Source: Aporrectodea caliginosa
Lineage: Eukaryota; Annelida; Clitellata; Crassiclitellata; Lumbricidae
Direction: 5' to 3'
NCBI GenBank assembly: GCA_020284085.1
Contig: JACEVL010000775.1
Span: 236,501 to 300,500, forward strand
DNA: 64,000 bases
The notes beneath the pieces are model-generated. The model was not told the DNA's origin, ran no database searches, and saw nothing but the letters and a program-made list of their open reading frames with translations. Position numbers and translations under genes: made by a program. Shown here in pieces: positions 9,946 to 24,900 of the stretch (positions are counted from its first letter, which is position 1; each line of letters opens with the position of its first letter).

Positions 9946-12900
9946 TTACGTTTGAGTCAGAGACAGCTGTTTGAATTCTGCAGAATCTGCAACAATAACA
10001 AAACATTCTTCAGTTGAAGAGACATCATTTATCTACCATCGACATAAGCTTGGGTGGTCAATCCTTTCCTTCACAGTACGATCTTCCCAATGACAATGTG
10101 CTGTTGATGTACTCATCTTACAGCTTAGTGCACCAAAGGGCATTAGTGAAACTGAAGACTTGACTATCTGTCTGTTCTGACAAGGGTTAAACACACAACC
10201 TCCAGATAGACAGCCCTACACACTAGCTCCTATACATATATTTATTAAAATAAATACATGCCATGGATAGCTTTGAAAACAAGTTTCACTCTAGAATTTG
10301 AAATGCCAATGGAGCTGTTGGCAAAACCTATAGAAACATTAATGCAATTAAATTAACTAAAGAAATAAAACAAATCACAGCTTAAGCTTGCTGGAAAAAA
10401 TTAAAGCTTAAATGGAAATGCTTGCTACTTGCCTGGTGTTCCCTGCCGACCAATCTGCGACATCCTTTTTGTGTCTAAAAAGACGACAATTATATCTATG
10501 TATTTTCATACGTGTGGCTGAATCAGTCAACCTTCATTAAACTTTAAACTTTTCTTTCAATCCCTTCACTGAACTTTGTTTAATCCCACACACCACAGCC
10601 TTAACTTCATTCAGGAATAAAAAAATGAAGCAAATGCTAAATAAAAGTAGTACAGACAAGTATGCATAAAAGAAGGCAAACACCAAGTGAAAAACTAAAC
10701 TATCAGCAATATTTATTACTTAAACCAGCACATTGATGTGCCTATCTACTGAATTCTTTGATAGGCGCTAACAAAATCTACAATGCAACTGACTCCATAT
10801 GATGCATCTCTACAGTAATCCATAACCTGACTTTGTGACACATGAATCAATCAGCATTTGCTATGACATATATTATAGTCTCAGTGCAGCAGCTTAGGTC
10901 AAATACTTAAAAAACATGGCTGAGCAATAAAATGAATGCTCAGTATACATATATACAATCAAATATGATTCAATAATGTACATATAAACATGCCTAAATT
11001 AATATGAGATTAGGTTCAGAACTGAACTGACCTCTAATAAGACGATATTGGTTAAATAAAAGTCGTTTGATTTCCTTTATCCACTCGTCTTTAATTTCTT
11101 CGTTTGGCGCGAGGATTGTCCAGACGTCTGTGCGACCTTGACACCATAATTCGAACCTCTTCTCATCTCCACCTTTTGGCGTCTCCGTCAATCCAATGTC
11201 ATCCGTCTTTTTAACAATTGACACAGAATTGTATAGAATTAATGTCCATACAAAGAAGTCATTAGCTGGATACTTAATCATAGATTCAATCGCTGTTCAG
11301 GTCATTCAGTAAACTAATTCTACGTAGAAACATATGCCATCCTAATCTAAGAATTCTACCACAACAGTTCGCATGTCGTTTAGGACGTTTTAAAAAGCTT
11401 TAACAAGGCTCTAATCTTGCAGCATAAACATCCTGCTATACCGGCCATGAAATCATTTAGGTAAACCCTGTTTCGTACTTCTGGTGATACCAAACATGTC
11501 TTTGAATATTGCCAGCAGAGATAATGCCATACCTTAAGGCAGTTCTTGTATGTGTAAACCACTCTGTCGTTCATCTGTGGGTCTTCTTTCTTCTTACAGA
11601 ATATAACACACTTCTCATACAGAAAGACGTGCCTTCGATGCGCCTTGAGTCGTGCATCCCCTTTCTTGTCCTTCCGCTTGCCCCAATAGACATCAACAGA
11701 ACCCTGCATCAGTAGACGACCTTGTTCCGATAGATTCCCCTGCCAGAAAACAATATAGCTACAGGTACAGATAAAAACAATACATTTCTAAGTTCCACTA
11801 ACAATTATACTTGCCAACAGTGCATTACATCAAGTATGTTACTCCGTTAGTCACAATTTCTTTCTTGTTAGCCAAAGTAATCATCTTTGGACAATATAAA
11901 AGCCACAACACAGCCCTCATGAATAAGCTGGTGCCCTGAATTTGGCTTTTGAGTACAGTGTTTTAAAATTTTTGGGATTATGATTATGATTCACAAAAGC
12001 ACTCAGACAAATAACGTTTATTATAGCTTAAATATTCAGTAACATCATAGAAGCTAAAATGAACTTAAACCAAAATAAGCAAGCATAAGATAAAATAACC
12101 CTCAAAGTTATCAAAGAACGTCGAATAAGATTGACAGTTATTCACCTGAAGCATTAGAACCCTTATAACACCCATGACTATTAAGTAACCCACTTACCAT
12201 TAATCAGTTCAGAAATTCTTAAATGTACTTAAAGACAGAACACTTTCATTTACAGATGCCAGCGTACTTACATCAAATCCTGTGATAGAAACTTGGTGTA
12301 AGATGTTGTTCACATATTTCACGACATCTCTCATTGACTCCACGGCGTCGGACAGATCGTCTTTCTCTTTCTGACTTGTTGTCATCTTTATCAATTCCTG
12401 TCATGTACCAATCAAATAATGTCAGACAATACAAATTGCTACATCAAATTTTTAGCTATAACACGTTCTTTGCAAATTCTTGCATAAGTTAACCAACTAT
12501 AATCTTGATTGTACCAATACATTAACAAACTGGCTGTTTTCCAGACTTAAACCAGTTATGCTAAGAAAATCAAAAAGATTACTTTAACCCTTAGATTTAT
12601 TAAATGCGCCTGTCATACATGTCTTGATGTACATAAGCCTTCCTGACATCAGTGCAGAGAATATAACATTAACTTAATTGGTCGTTTTACTGAAAGGGTT
12701 ATACCGCACATCAACATCAGCACAAAATGACTAGTTAGTGCTTTAATCTTTAACAGTTTAAACATGTTATCTAAGGACTATGCAAGCAACTTACCCTCAA
12801 AAGAAGATGGTATTTCGTGATGCGCTGAATTGGCTTCAGAATGTAAGAGCTGAGGGGCAATCGATGACCAAGTCTCTTCTGACATTCCTTTTAACACAGA

Positions 12901-15900
12901 CAAATGCATTAACAGGCTTCACTTCAGCAAACATTCTATCACTGATAGAATGTTTGGTGCAATCAAATCTAAAGCTATTCAGCACCTTTGTCAGGTACTT
13001 AAAATGCACTATATGATTTGTCTTAATACATACATACATGCATACATACATACATAGTTTCAAAGCATACATACATACATCCACTGCTATAGAATCAGAG
13101 TTCTATACTGCCGTGCTTAGCAAAAGGACCGTATCTGCAAAAAGTCCATTCCGAGATAAATTGAAAAAACTAAAATTGAAAATGCCAAGGGTTATTTAAA
13201 AAGCTAAATTTCTAGTTTTCTCAGATTTCATGCATCTTATTGCTCCATTTATTTGAGCATTATTATTTTTTTGATTTTTTAAATTTAAATGCCAAAAAAT
13301 GCAGATACGGCCTTTTAACTATGGACTGACTAATAGTGACTATGCACCTTGTGTTCGCGATGCTTAGAAAGAAAACCGTAACTGCAATTACAAGCTATTA
13401 ACTTTTTATGTGTTAGTTCCATAGAGGCCGAAACCGGGAGTGGTGGTCCCTAAATGTTAAATCATCATCATCATCATCATCAGTTTTTGATGCCAGCCCT
13501 CTGGCGGCGATGGGTACGAATAAACGATCTCCATTGTCCTCGGTCACTCGTCAAGTCCAGTGCTGCCCCAGTGTTAGTCCAAGTGATATTATGTCCTCAT
13601 TTCTGTTGTCTACCCATCGCAGTCTTGGTCTGCCTTTGTTTCCTTTGCCTTCAAATCTTGAGTGTAGTGTATTGAGTGGGATTCTGTCAGATGGCATTCT
13701 CTCTACATATCCAAACCATCGGAGTAATGGAAGAACGACTTATTGTAAAATACTGCTTGGTTATTAGAATTCTATGAATGCCATTATTTAACTTAGAACC
13801 TACTTACACATAGCTATTGTACAACAAATTGTAACAAGAATGTGACCAGGATTTGTCCATTCTCTTGTAGTGAATTATTTAATAAGGCAAACCACATTTT
13901 ATTTAGTCAAAATAACATCAAATCAATTCAATTCGAATCTTAATGGGTCCACAATGAACAATGTATAATATACGAGTTACCAAGTTTGAAAGAAGGAAGA
14001 CAACAAATAAAATGGAACTATTAATAAATAGGATTAAACTTCATGAACTTAACATTATAATTTCTCTGAGTAGGGAACAAGGGAGACACAGAAGGGGCCG
14101 TGACCCAACTTAGATAGGGTCACCCCAGGTACATAGTATAGTATAAAACAGTAGTTTATTTGCAGTAATTTAAATAACTTATAGTTTGTAGTTCCAGGAG
14201 TATTCATACTTAAGTATGCACATATTATATTGTTGGTGTATACAAACAATAGAGTACTCTGACAGTGTACAGACCATGATATTGTGTTTATAGCCAGTCT
14301 GGGAACAATCAATCACAACAGCATTGTAATGAAGTATATAAGTTGTAATGAAGTATATAATCAAGTACGACAAGTATTATTAGGCTGAGGAATGGACGGC
14401 TGTATTGTGGAATCCTTGACTAATAGTACAGGCCGAGCAATAGCCTGCAGCTGTATTGTGGAATCCTCGACCAATGGTACAGGCTGAGCAATGGACTCCG
14501 GCTGTATTGTGGAATCCTCGACCAATGGTACAGGTTAAGCAATGGACTCCGGCTGTATTGCTGAATCCTCGACCAATGGTACAGGCTGAGCAATAGACTG
14601 CGGCTGTATTGTGAAATCCTCGACTAATGGTACAGGCTGAGCAATGGACTGCGGCTGTTTTGTAGAATGCTTGAGCAATGGTACAGGCTGTACTGCGGAG
14701 TACTGCACCGATGAGCTAAGAAGTCTACAATTTAAATATATTTCAATAATTAATTTAGCTGTAAAATCTATAGTTCAAATAACTAGCACAACATTTTGTA
14801 AAGTTGAAGTCAACTATAGCAACATGTAATTGCTTAAAGGTAAACAAAACTGAATTCCTACGCTTTAAAAATACTTAACATGGTGTTTATTCTTAGGAAA
14901 TTTCTGTACAAATATAACTCATTAGGTTATTTTATAGGACTATTACTAGTGTGAACTGTGAATCCAACATGTTTTAGAAAAATCCTAAATATATTTGACT
15001 AATTCAACAGGTAATATTAACGAATTATTATTGGCAAGCTTATAGTATCGGGGGCTGAAGTTTACTGGCGTCGTGAGTGTCGGTTAGGATCAGGTTAGGC
15101 GTCGTGAGGGTCGGTTAGGTCAAGGGTTAGGGTCGTCATTAGGAAACCTGGTACCGTCCGGCGTTCGCGCAGCTTGCCCAAAGATACTGTAATCCTTCAG
15201 CCCACGATACTATAAGTTTGCCTTATTATAAATACACCGCACACAGGCATTAAACCCATAGGCCTATCCGATGAACTTGTGCAGCGAATAATCAATCACG
15301 ATTCATAACTGAAGCACGCACGATGCTAAAAACTTATAATTATTTTTATACTAGTATAACTAATAATATCATTACAGCGATTTGGATATTTACTTACCTT
15401 TTTTGTACGGTTAGAGTTGAATTCGGATAAAAAGTCCAATAATTAAATAAAGCTTTGCGCAAAATAAGACGCAGAGTACTCATTGCGCATGCGCACTGCA
15501 GATACGGTGCAAATAAAATGAGAGTTCTGCTTAGCAAGAAGACCGTAAGTGACTTACGGCCTTTTTGCTAAGCACACTAGCCTGTAGGTGCAGTTACGGT
15601 GAATTTAATAGGGCTATATCTCAGCCGGGATTAAAGATACGGCTTTCTCACTTTGTACCAATGTGTAGCCTTGGAATACAATACCGAATATGGTCCTAAC
15701 TCAAAATGTGAAAAAATTCAGTTACGGTCTTTTTGCTAAGCACGGCAGTATAAACCTAATGAGAACTACCTGATATCAGAAGTGGTATTCACATTAGGCT
15801 TGTGCTCAATTCTCCCTTCCACTGGAGTACAGCACTACTTAAAAAATTAATCTGTTTGTAAGACACTTCACTGTGGTCAACTGCAGTACCTATGGAAGGT

Positions 15901-18900
15901 GCATACTCCTCATGTACCACTTCTACGCCACAGGTCCTCTAGTAAGCTCTACCATGGTGTTCTCCCTTGAAAAACTCTTCTGCCAAATTTCGGAATGCAC
16001 CTCCTTCTCAGTCTGCTGGCTCTGTTGAGTCAATGCAGCGGTTTTTCTAACCTTGACCTACAACTCCTCTGTTTTGAATGTGCTTTTCCTACTTTACGTG
16101 TCTCACCAGACTCGACTCCTTCTTCAAGTGATCTGATTGCGTACGGTTGTAGAAATGCCATCGACTGTTGCATTCTACACAACCAGTATTACAATGAACA
16201 GGTATTTGAAATTGTGTATTTTAACAACAGGTATATAATTTCAGATAAAAAACTGTAAGAATTTACAGTTTTAAATGCTACAACTTCAACATTTCACAAC
16301 TGAAAAGAAACAAACACAGATTCTACAAAACCTCAATTCAATGAAAATCTAGCATGTTGGATAATTAAGCAGCTTACTACTAAAAAAGGAGAGTTTCCCA
16401 ATCGTTCGATGACGTGTTCCGCCTGCATCTTGTTCTGACAGTAGCTGCCATACATTTCAAACTTTGTTTTCTGTAATTAACAGACAAGAAATTCCTCTTA
16501 ATTTGTTCATAAATGTGACTTTCAACCACCCCAAGCAGCATCATTTTAAATGAAGAAATTAGCTGTTAAAGAAATTTACATTTAAAATATTTTAATTTCT
16601 TTATACCTCCATGTAAATGGATCCGAATCTGGTGTAAAACATGCCACAAGTCAGTCTCTCCCCAGTCAAAATTTTGGTTTTCCATCCTTGTGATTCATGC
16701 AATTAAGCACTTCTTTGTATGTAGCTATACTATTATGCATGCAAATATTTGGGCAGTTTCATTGTTCATTTTGACAGTCTCTCATAGATGTTCCTCTGCA
16801 AGTCTAATAACTTTTTCCAGCGGTGGAAATGTTATGTCACTTGTTGGTATGGACCACAGCGCTGCTAAGACAGACCGCTGTAAACACACATCTTCTATTA
16901 CCTTGTTAGTCGACTGTACATTTAGTCAATTTTACACAGTACACATGAACTTCTCTTAAGTGCATAAATCGGTTAAGTACATCGGCTCAAAGACAGAATA
17001 TTAAATTGGGACTGACCAGCTTCTCTGCACATATATAAGCGAATTCTGCACTTACCTGTTATGCACTCAAGTCGCGTCGATTATTTAATTCCTTCATACT
17101 GACAACAAATGCAGTTTCAATAGATTAAAGCATAAAGCAGCAGCAGAAAAACTTTCAAGTCATCAGAAAAACCTACTCACATGATCTATGAAACACTTTC
17201 CAACTTCAGTTGGCTCACAGTTTTCGAGACACTTCAGGAACACACTAAAATGAAAAGAGCTCTTAAGCATACTAAGCAAGCTCTGGTAACAAAATAATAA
17301 GCAAAGTATGCTAAATACATTGGGAATACAGTGCAGTCCCATCTACATGAAAACTGTTAACGCACAAATCTCATTGATGTGTGGCTGTACCATGGATCCC
17401 AATGCTACATGTTTCACAAGTGAGACACATTAACATGTAATACAGAAACTGTTGTGTAGTGCTAGAATTTTTTTAATCAATACACGTGCTTTACCAGCTT
17501 GGATGTCTGATCTCCGATGTGACTCTGATAGGAAAAAAGTGACATCATCTGTATACTCCCTAGAAACACCTTTACATGCCTCCACTTCCTAAACATCATA
17601 CAGGGACCACACCTAGTAAGAGCTGTAACCCAGATAATTATGGTAGTTGTGTCCTTGCCTCCCATTCTAGCTAACATGGGCAGGAGCTTGACTGCTGCCT
17701 CAGTCAAGGTGACAACAGCTGTATACAGATACCTCAGTCAGTCTAAAAGATACTAAACACTTAAAAATAATCTATGGAAATATTAAATGTTGCAATGGCC
17801 ACACATATAAATTCGTTTTAAGTCACAATCACTTTTGCCCGTATCCAGGCAGCAAAGTGGCCGTTCAAAGCAATTACAAAAAATCGTCTGGTACCAGTTA
17901 AGTGCCTCACATCAGAAAGCCTGTTTATGAGCTTGCTAGCCACACCAAGACTTAATAAATGATACACTACTGTATTTCCATACGGTCTGTCCAATAACAC
18001 AGTCATGGTTGTTTGTTCCCGACAACTGCACGTAAGCGGTTCTGCACCGCATACAAAATAAGGATGTACAAGATTAAAAAGCTTTAGACAAGGGAGACAT
18101 CATCACATTTTATTTTAGGAATTTTTCCTCTTTCCAAGGTTGAAATTTAACATGTGAACTGTCCAAAGTGTAACAAGTCAACTCTGTGCAACTTTATATG
18201 TACAACCTAGTCCGTGTTTTCTCAGCAAACTTACTTTGAATGAAAGCTGTAGATGTCCTCAATGTTGCCAAACAGAACAGAACGCTTTTGTCGAAGTTCA
18301 TCTGGAATCATACTCTGAAGCTCAGGATTGTCGAATTGTTGCAAGTACCCCTAAGCAAAAGAATCGTCTGAGCGATAACCAGCTGTGAATTCTTAAACAA
18401 GACCATGCAAGTGGCCAAATGAATACAAGTAGACATTACACACCAACATCAGCATTCAATGTAACAAGGTACACAGCTGATACAAAACATCTGCAGTATT
18501 CATGTGGGGAAAATATGCAATACGTTACCAACTGACACATAAATATCCAGATTTCGCCCATTACAGTAGTCATAATTAAAGGTCTTTATTCAAAACATCA
18601 CTTACAGATCTTAAACACAAAACACATCATAATAAGAGACTGTCTCCACTACAGCCATTATAAATCTTTAACTTGCCTGTCTTTAGCCATAATCACTCAA
18701 AATTTTGGTAGGGATCATACCTCTATGATGCTTTGAAGTTCTGTTGTATAGATTCTTTCTGTAGCTACCAATTCTTGTATGACATGCCTATAGCAGAACA
18801 AGACAATCCACAGACTGTATTTAGAAGCTATCATTACTTAGCTCTAAAAATAAATTTCACATGATCTTACAGCTGAAGTGCATTCCCACAAGAGCAGGAC

Positions 18901-21900
18901 AATCTTTCCTTACAGCTTACAGAGCCCAACAACAAACTCTAGATCTCAAGTTTCAAACACAAAGTTGAAGCTCTCAATTATTACAAGCAAGTGAAAATCT
19001 TAACAGTCAGTTTAGAGGACTTGTTATCGTCGTCACATAGCTACAAGATTATTATTAAAATTTTATTGTGCACAGAGTCACATAGAAATAATAATCTGAG
19101 GTGCAGACGTTAATCTAAGCCATAGATGTCACTGCTACCAAAAGATTTGTATAGTGATCAGTGAACGAAACAATCAACAATACGTCATTAATAAAAGCTT
19201 TGCATCAAACAGTTAGTACTGATATAAAGCTACAGAAAGAATCAACATAAATCATGCAGAACAAAGTAGTAAATATAGTTAAATGAGCATCCAATAACTT
19301 CAATACACTAAACAATAAACATCATCAAATAATACAATAATTATTATTATTTTGCATTTGTTAAATGCCACTATGCGTTACAAGCAGAGCACTCTAAACA
19401 GAGAAGTTAAATCTGACAAACCCTCGTTTTCTCCTGATGGTTCCAGTCACAGTGACAGGCTTCAGTTTAGAAAATTCCTGGTTCATTCTTGATGAGAGAT
19501 AGAGCTATAAAAATAAACAAATTCCAACTGCCATTTTGTGCGATAACTGTCAATATTGTCGTCACATTCTTGCCTGTTCTAAGAAAATATACACCAGATT
19601 ATCCTTCCAAAATGCAAGAATTCTGACAGGGTGTTAGGAAATAGCAACTTGGATTTAAATTAAAAAACTCCACCTGCTACTTGATGAAGCATTTAAAATT
19701 ATTTTAATTCCAATTCAGATTTCCTCTGTAGGCTGCTTCCATGTCTTCTCAGATTTTCCCCATGGTTTTCCATCAGATCTGCAGATTTTGGCACGCATAC
19801 TGAATTTGCTTAGCCACAACTGATGCCTTCAGCTTTGTTAAAGCATACTATAAAGTTCTCAGATTAAATTAAGATTAGAATTTCTAGCAGCTTGGTTTCC
19901 CATCAATTTCCTCTATTGTATGTAAAGCAACATTATTTTCCATGAACACTTTTAATGTGAAACTACCTTATCTATGTTGTACGGCAATGACAAATCGTCC
20001 GCCTCTGACACAGTGATACTTGAAAGAGAGGAAGAAGTACTATTTGAGCCAAGAGAAATTGCACTTGTAGCAAGCACTTCAATTGTCTCAGAAGAAGTAG
20101 TTGCTGTAGCAGTTGTTGCAGCAACGGTCGGAGCTGGTACAATGGAAGTGGCTGAATTGTCTTTATGAACCTTTTTACTGCAGTTGATTATCATCTCCTT
20201 CAGCTGCTCTCGTTTTTTGTTACACTCTGATAACAGAGACTCTAAGCTCGAGACCAAGCCATGAACAATGTCCTGTTAAAATGAAACAAGGGACTGAAAA
20301 ACACACACAACCAGAAAGTTAAGAACTTGGCAGATAAAAACTTGATACATCCTCGAATACATTAGTCAATGTAAGCATATCTCTAACTTTCTCAACAAGA
20401 ATTAGTGTACACTTATCGAGCGCCTCTGAGTAGGCTTCTTGAAAGGGTGCTATATAAATTCTTGAAATGAATGAATGCTGATAATGTGATATCAAATTAA
20501 TTTAAGCAAAGGTAAACAGGCACGAAAGAAACCATAATTATTATGCTACATATCTACTTAGCACCTCATTGCGAAACAAAAAGCCTACTCTCAGGTGAAA
20601 TGGCTGCAACAGTAACAATGTGATGAAATCAAAGGACTGCTTTCCAAAGCACTTGCCAATCAGTCAGTGCTATGTACAAACATATACAGGAAGCTTGAAA
20701 AATAGCAAACCTTTGTAAGCGCTGTCATAACATCACCGTAGTTGTCATTGGTCAAAAGTTGAAGGTTTACTGGAAGCAGAAACACATCGATGTCTGTAAC
20801 TGCCTTCTCCAGCACCGACTTCTTGGCTTTGGATTCTGGAATAGACTTTGAGAGGAGTTCTTGACCCTTTTTATACCAGTCAGTTGCCTAGAAACCACAA
20901 ATTTAAAACAGAACATCTATAAAAATTAAATAAACTGTTCTCAAAATTCTATATGCAACATTATATGGTGGTAAAATGGAAAGACCAAAATAAGCAACAT
21001 CAGATTTACTGCACATAAAAACATACAAATTGTAATGAAAAAGACATTAATAACTAAACAGGGAGAATCCAAGCACATATGAACAGCATACTCAGTAACC
21101 ATGATTATAGCGTAAAAAATTCTGCTCATAAAATCACTGATATTATTATAACTGTGAATAATCTGTTCAGACTTGCCATGCTAGGCATGGGAAGTACAGT
21201 ATTGACTTAATCTGTTAGATAATTATTGTTTCATACCTGTTCAATGTGAGAATGAAGCTGACAGCAAAGTGAACCTTGCTCATGATAGACTGACATAAAT
21301 TCCTGGTATCTAAGGTAGGAGGTCTCAATCCTATTATCATGCAAAATAGGCTCTGAATCATCGTCATCGCTCCTGTCATCATGAACTACTTTTGACATCA
21401 GGTCTGAACCATCAGACAGGAATGATTGCCAATTTCTGTAGAATTCAATACTTTTTGAGAAATCAGCCTAAAACAAACAGACGTCATTCAGATTAACAAA
21501 AGCCTTCAAAATCAATAAAAAATATCAGTAAAACTTGACATCACATAAAAGAATCACAAGAAAGGGCAGCTGACAGTGAACATACACTAAGTAATTTGCA
21601 GTGCTGCTCAAAAACAAAGTGCAGCAAAATAACCAGGGCAATTTGCTTGCAACTTTGGCAAACATCAAGGTTCTGCAGGCCAACTATAACAACATCTTCA
21701 GCAATTGCTCTCTCATTTGCTGTTCATCTGTAGGTCCAACTGTGTCACATCTAACAGCAAAGAAAAGACACTGGCACCCAACTTTCTCAGCCGTACAAGT
21801 AAGTATCTAAAATTTTACACCTGATGAAGTGTAGCAAGTTCTTAGAAAGACCTCTTCATCAGACATATTGTAAAATTACAGTTTTCCAAGAAGTTACACC

Positions 21901-24900
21901 TTGATATGCTGCCTCTTTGGTTTAAACAATCGACCCCTGACTGAACCCTGAGCAGACATTTGAACTAACTTTACGAATATTTATCTGGCAGATGCCATCT
22001 GATTAGATTGGACAATTAAAGTAGTGTACCCAACAAATTTGAACAAAACCAGACGTCCAAAAGTATTAATGTATAAAATAACTAATGTCAAACCTTGGCC
22101 TTTTCATCAAACAGTGCAAGTTCTTCAGAGTATTTCCTCACTTCATCAGCAGAATCACCGATTGGGATGAAGTTCTCAAGAAATAGCAGGTGTTCATCCA
22201 GTATTGCACACCACTGAAAGACAAGACCAGCCACTTTAAACGCTGTAAACTCAGCCCAACTACAGCAGTGAAGAACTCTCCTTCATTAAATCTTCAACAG
22301 AACCTGCAACCGGAAAACCAGTCAACACAGTTTCATTCAAAAATCAAAACTGAATAAAACCAGTTAAACCTACAACCAGTCAACTAAAATCTCCATCTAT
22401 CTAATAAGGAGAAAACATTATCATCAAATAGAAAACAGATGACAAAAAGTAACTACCGGTATAATTAAAGTACCTTGTTGTTTTCTTCTTCATACTGACG
22501 TAATATCAGAGATTTTGACAATGAAGCTCTGCATTTCTCGTATTCTTTACTATAATTCGATTGCCCGTCATTTACCTTTCCAATAAAACTAATAAAAAAA
22601 ACAGAACAATTGCACTTACTCTTAACTTGTAAGTTACAAAATAGCTAACATCTTGTTCAGTGTCTTTAGATTACATTAAGTGGTCCTGGCCAACCAACAA
22701 AACTGCTCTACAATAGTCGTTGTTAAGTGTGCTTTCACTACCAACGTCAGATTCAGACAGTATGCCGTTTGCTTACATGTCAAGTGACAACAACCCTGAT
22801 ACATGCATTTATATGTAATGTATGAGTTGGGGTGCAATAATGGCAATGCTGTCTGTGTTGGCATTACTCAACTGCAATCTGTATTAAATGCTGTGGCTTG
22901 GTTGACTGGTCATATACCGAGATTTGGGCACATACACAGCTGCACGCATGAGGCATTGCATTGGTTACCGATGCAAAAATACACTGAATTTAAAATCTTA
23001 ATGTTTATACACAACTGCCTTGCAGGCTATGCTCCATCTTATCTTAGGGAGCTCTGTGTCCATAAGTGGCAGCAGATCACTTTGCTCTGCTGCACAAGAT
23101 AAGTTAAACACTTATGAGCTTAAACTTTCAGTCTAGCAGTGAGATTCCACACTGGTTGATCCATCTTTCAAGAATACATCACCTAGTCTATCTCTACCTC
23201 TGTCCTGTAAGCATTTTAAATTTGACTGAGGCCTTACATTGTTGGGCTGGAAATACAATTACAATCATGATTTAGACAGCTTTTATGGTGTTCATCAAGT
23301 CATATAAAACATTAAAATTGACTTCACTCATGGTTTGTGTGCCATTCTGCTATACACAAAGTGGCGTTATCTCCCCCAAAGCTATAAACCTAACATGCCA
23401 TGTTGGTAACACACCATACAACAACTGTAGTGGGAAATATTGACCTTTTCAGCATTATCTTCTTTTACATTCAGTATGGTTGACACGCTTTATCATAAGG
23501 CACGTTCCTAACGACTTCGTGTGAACGTGTTCACACTTCATCTTGAATATTTGAAATGAAAACAGCTTTAATCACCTTTCAACTAATTTGACGTTGTGGA
23601 CAGATATGGGAGGAAGTTTAGCAGAAGGCAAATTCTCTCCGTTGACTGTCTTCAGTACAACGATTTCTGCCCCAGCCTCGGATAACATCTTCTCCGCGCG
23701 CACATCCATCTGCTGTCGCTCGTGTTCCAAATTCTCAATCTCTGTCTTCAGTTGCCCAGCAGTCATCTTGTTCGACTGGATATTGTGCATGCGGAGAACA
23801 CAGGCTTCTAAGTCTTGTGTCAGCTGCTCACATCTCTGATGAAGTAACTCCACCAGCTACAAAACGACACAAGAAATGAAACAATTCCTTCTGTGACAAT
23901 AGCCAGAAAATTTATATCTTTAAGTTATGTACTTGAACTCTGATCACTCCAGTTTTCAAGAAGTAATCCGGAGGCAGTAAATAAATTTGTAAGTGATAGT
24001 TGTTTAAATAAACTTCTAGGGATATGTTTAACTAAACAGAGTGATATATACATCACTTAAAAAATATGGACCACCCCAATATATAATCTGCATTGCTGAA
24101 AAAGATCAATAAAAGGAAAGATATTAAAATGTATATTCCCTGCTGAGGATGATCAATTTGTATCGTCTGGCTAAAAGTAGTGTAAGACTTATGTAAGTCT
24201 TAGTTGGGCCAGAATGTTCAAAGATGCAAACTGTCTTTTGTTATAGAACTGCACTATAGCCTGATGCCATATGATAGCGTTGTTCTTGACTCCTGACTGG
24301 CAGATCAGCTGAGCTTATACAAGAGGGGCACAACTATCCTAATTCATCTCAATGCTAGTCTCTATCGTCTCTCGGTGGATGCCATTTGCAGCTAACCTGC
24401 TCCACAACAGCCCTGCTTAAAGCAACCATCCCAGGACCAAAAACAAGTTGCAACATTGCCTGTGGCAGGGCTATTAATCCTTATGACTGGCATCCTATTG
24501 GATGTAAATAAATAATAACCTTATGTCTTAGTATTCCATACTGGACAACTGTAACAACTATAAAAATTTTTTATATATTACAACCAAAACAAACCAATAA
24601 AAACTATGCTATGTTAACTTACCTGCTTTGAAAGGCTATATATTATTACATATTTATTCAGTATCTCTGGTTCCATTTCATGATACTGTCAATACTACAA
24701 AATCGATATTTAATCATTTATACTTAAACAGACTTTTGCACCATACTGTAATTTGGTTTTCCACAAGAGTATTTCGTCTTTAAATCTGCCATAATTTTAA
24801 TGCATTTCTGAATTAAATTTTCAGTTTGTTCTCTTTCTCTTGTTTCCCTTCGTCTTTGAATGTCTGTCATTTATAATTCTGACAGAGGCATGTAATAAAT

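Larger units (their letters stand above)
13107..15750. repeat. 2.6-kb block bounded by inverted repeats in an RhoGEF intron
   Basis: The left end TACTGCCGTGCTTAGCAAAA followed by GGACCGTA recurs inverted at 15719-15750 as TACGGTCTTTTTGCTAAGCA followed by CGGCAGTA. Further copies of the CTTAGCAAAAGGCCGTA motif lie inside, near 13310, 13360 and 15530-15580. The pair at 15531-15575 forms a hairpin. The outer TA could be a target duplication. The block may be a DNA transposon or several small related elements inserted near each other. No transposase was seen. Confidence 0.5.

Noticed and set aside
12780..13016. Plus-strand frame of 78 residues
   Set aside because: It is antisense to the DH exon at 12795-12887, which carries the RhoGEF signature.
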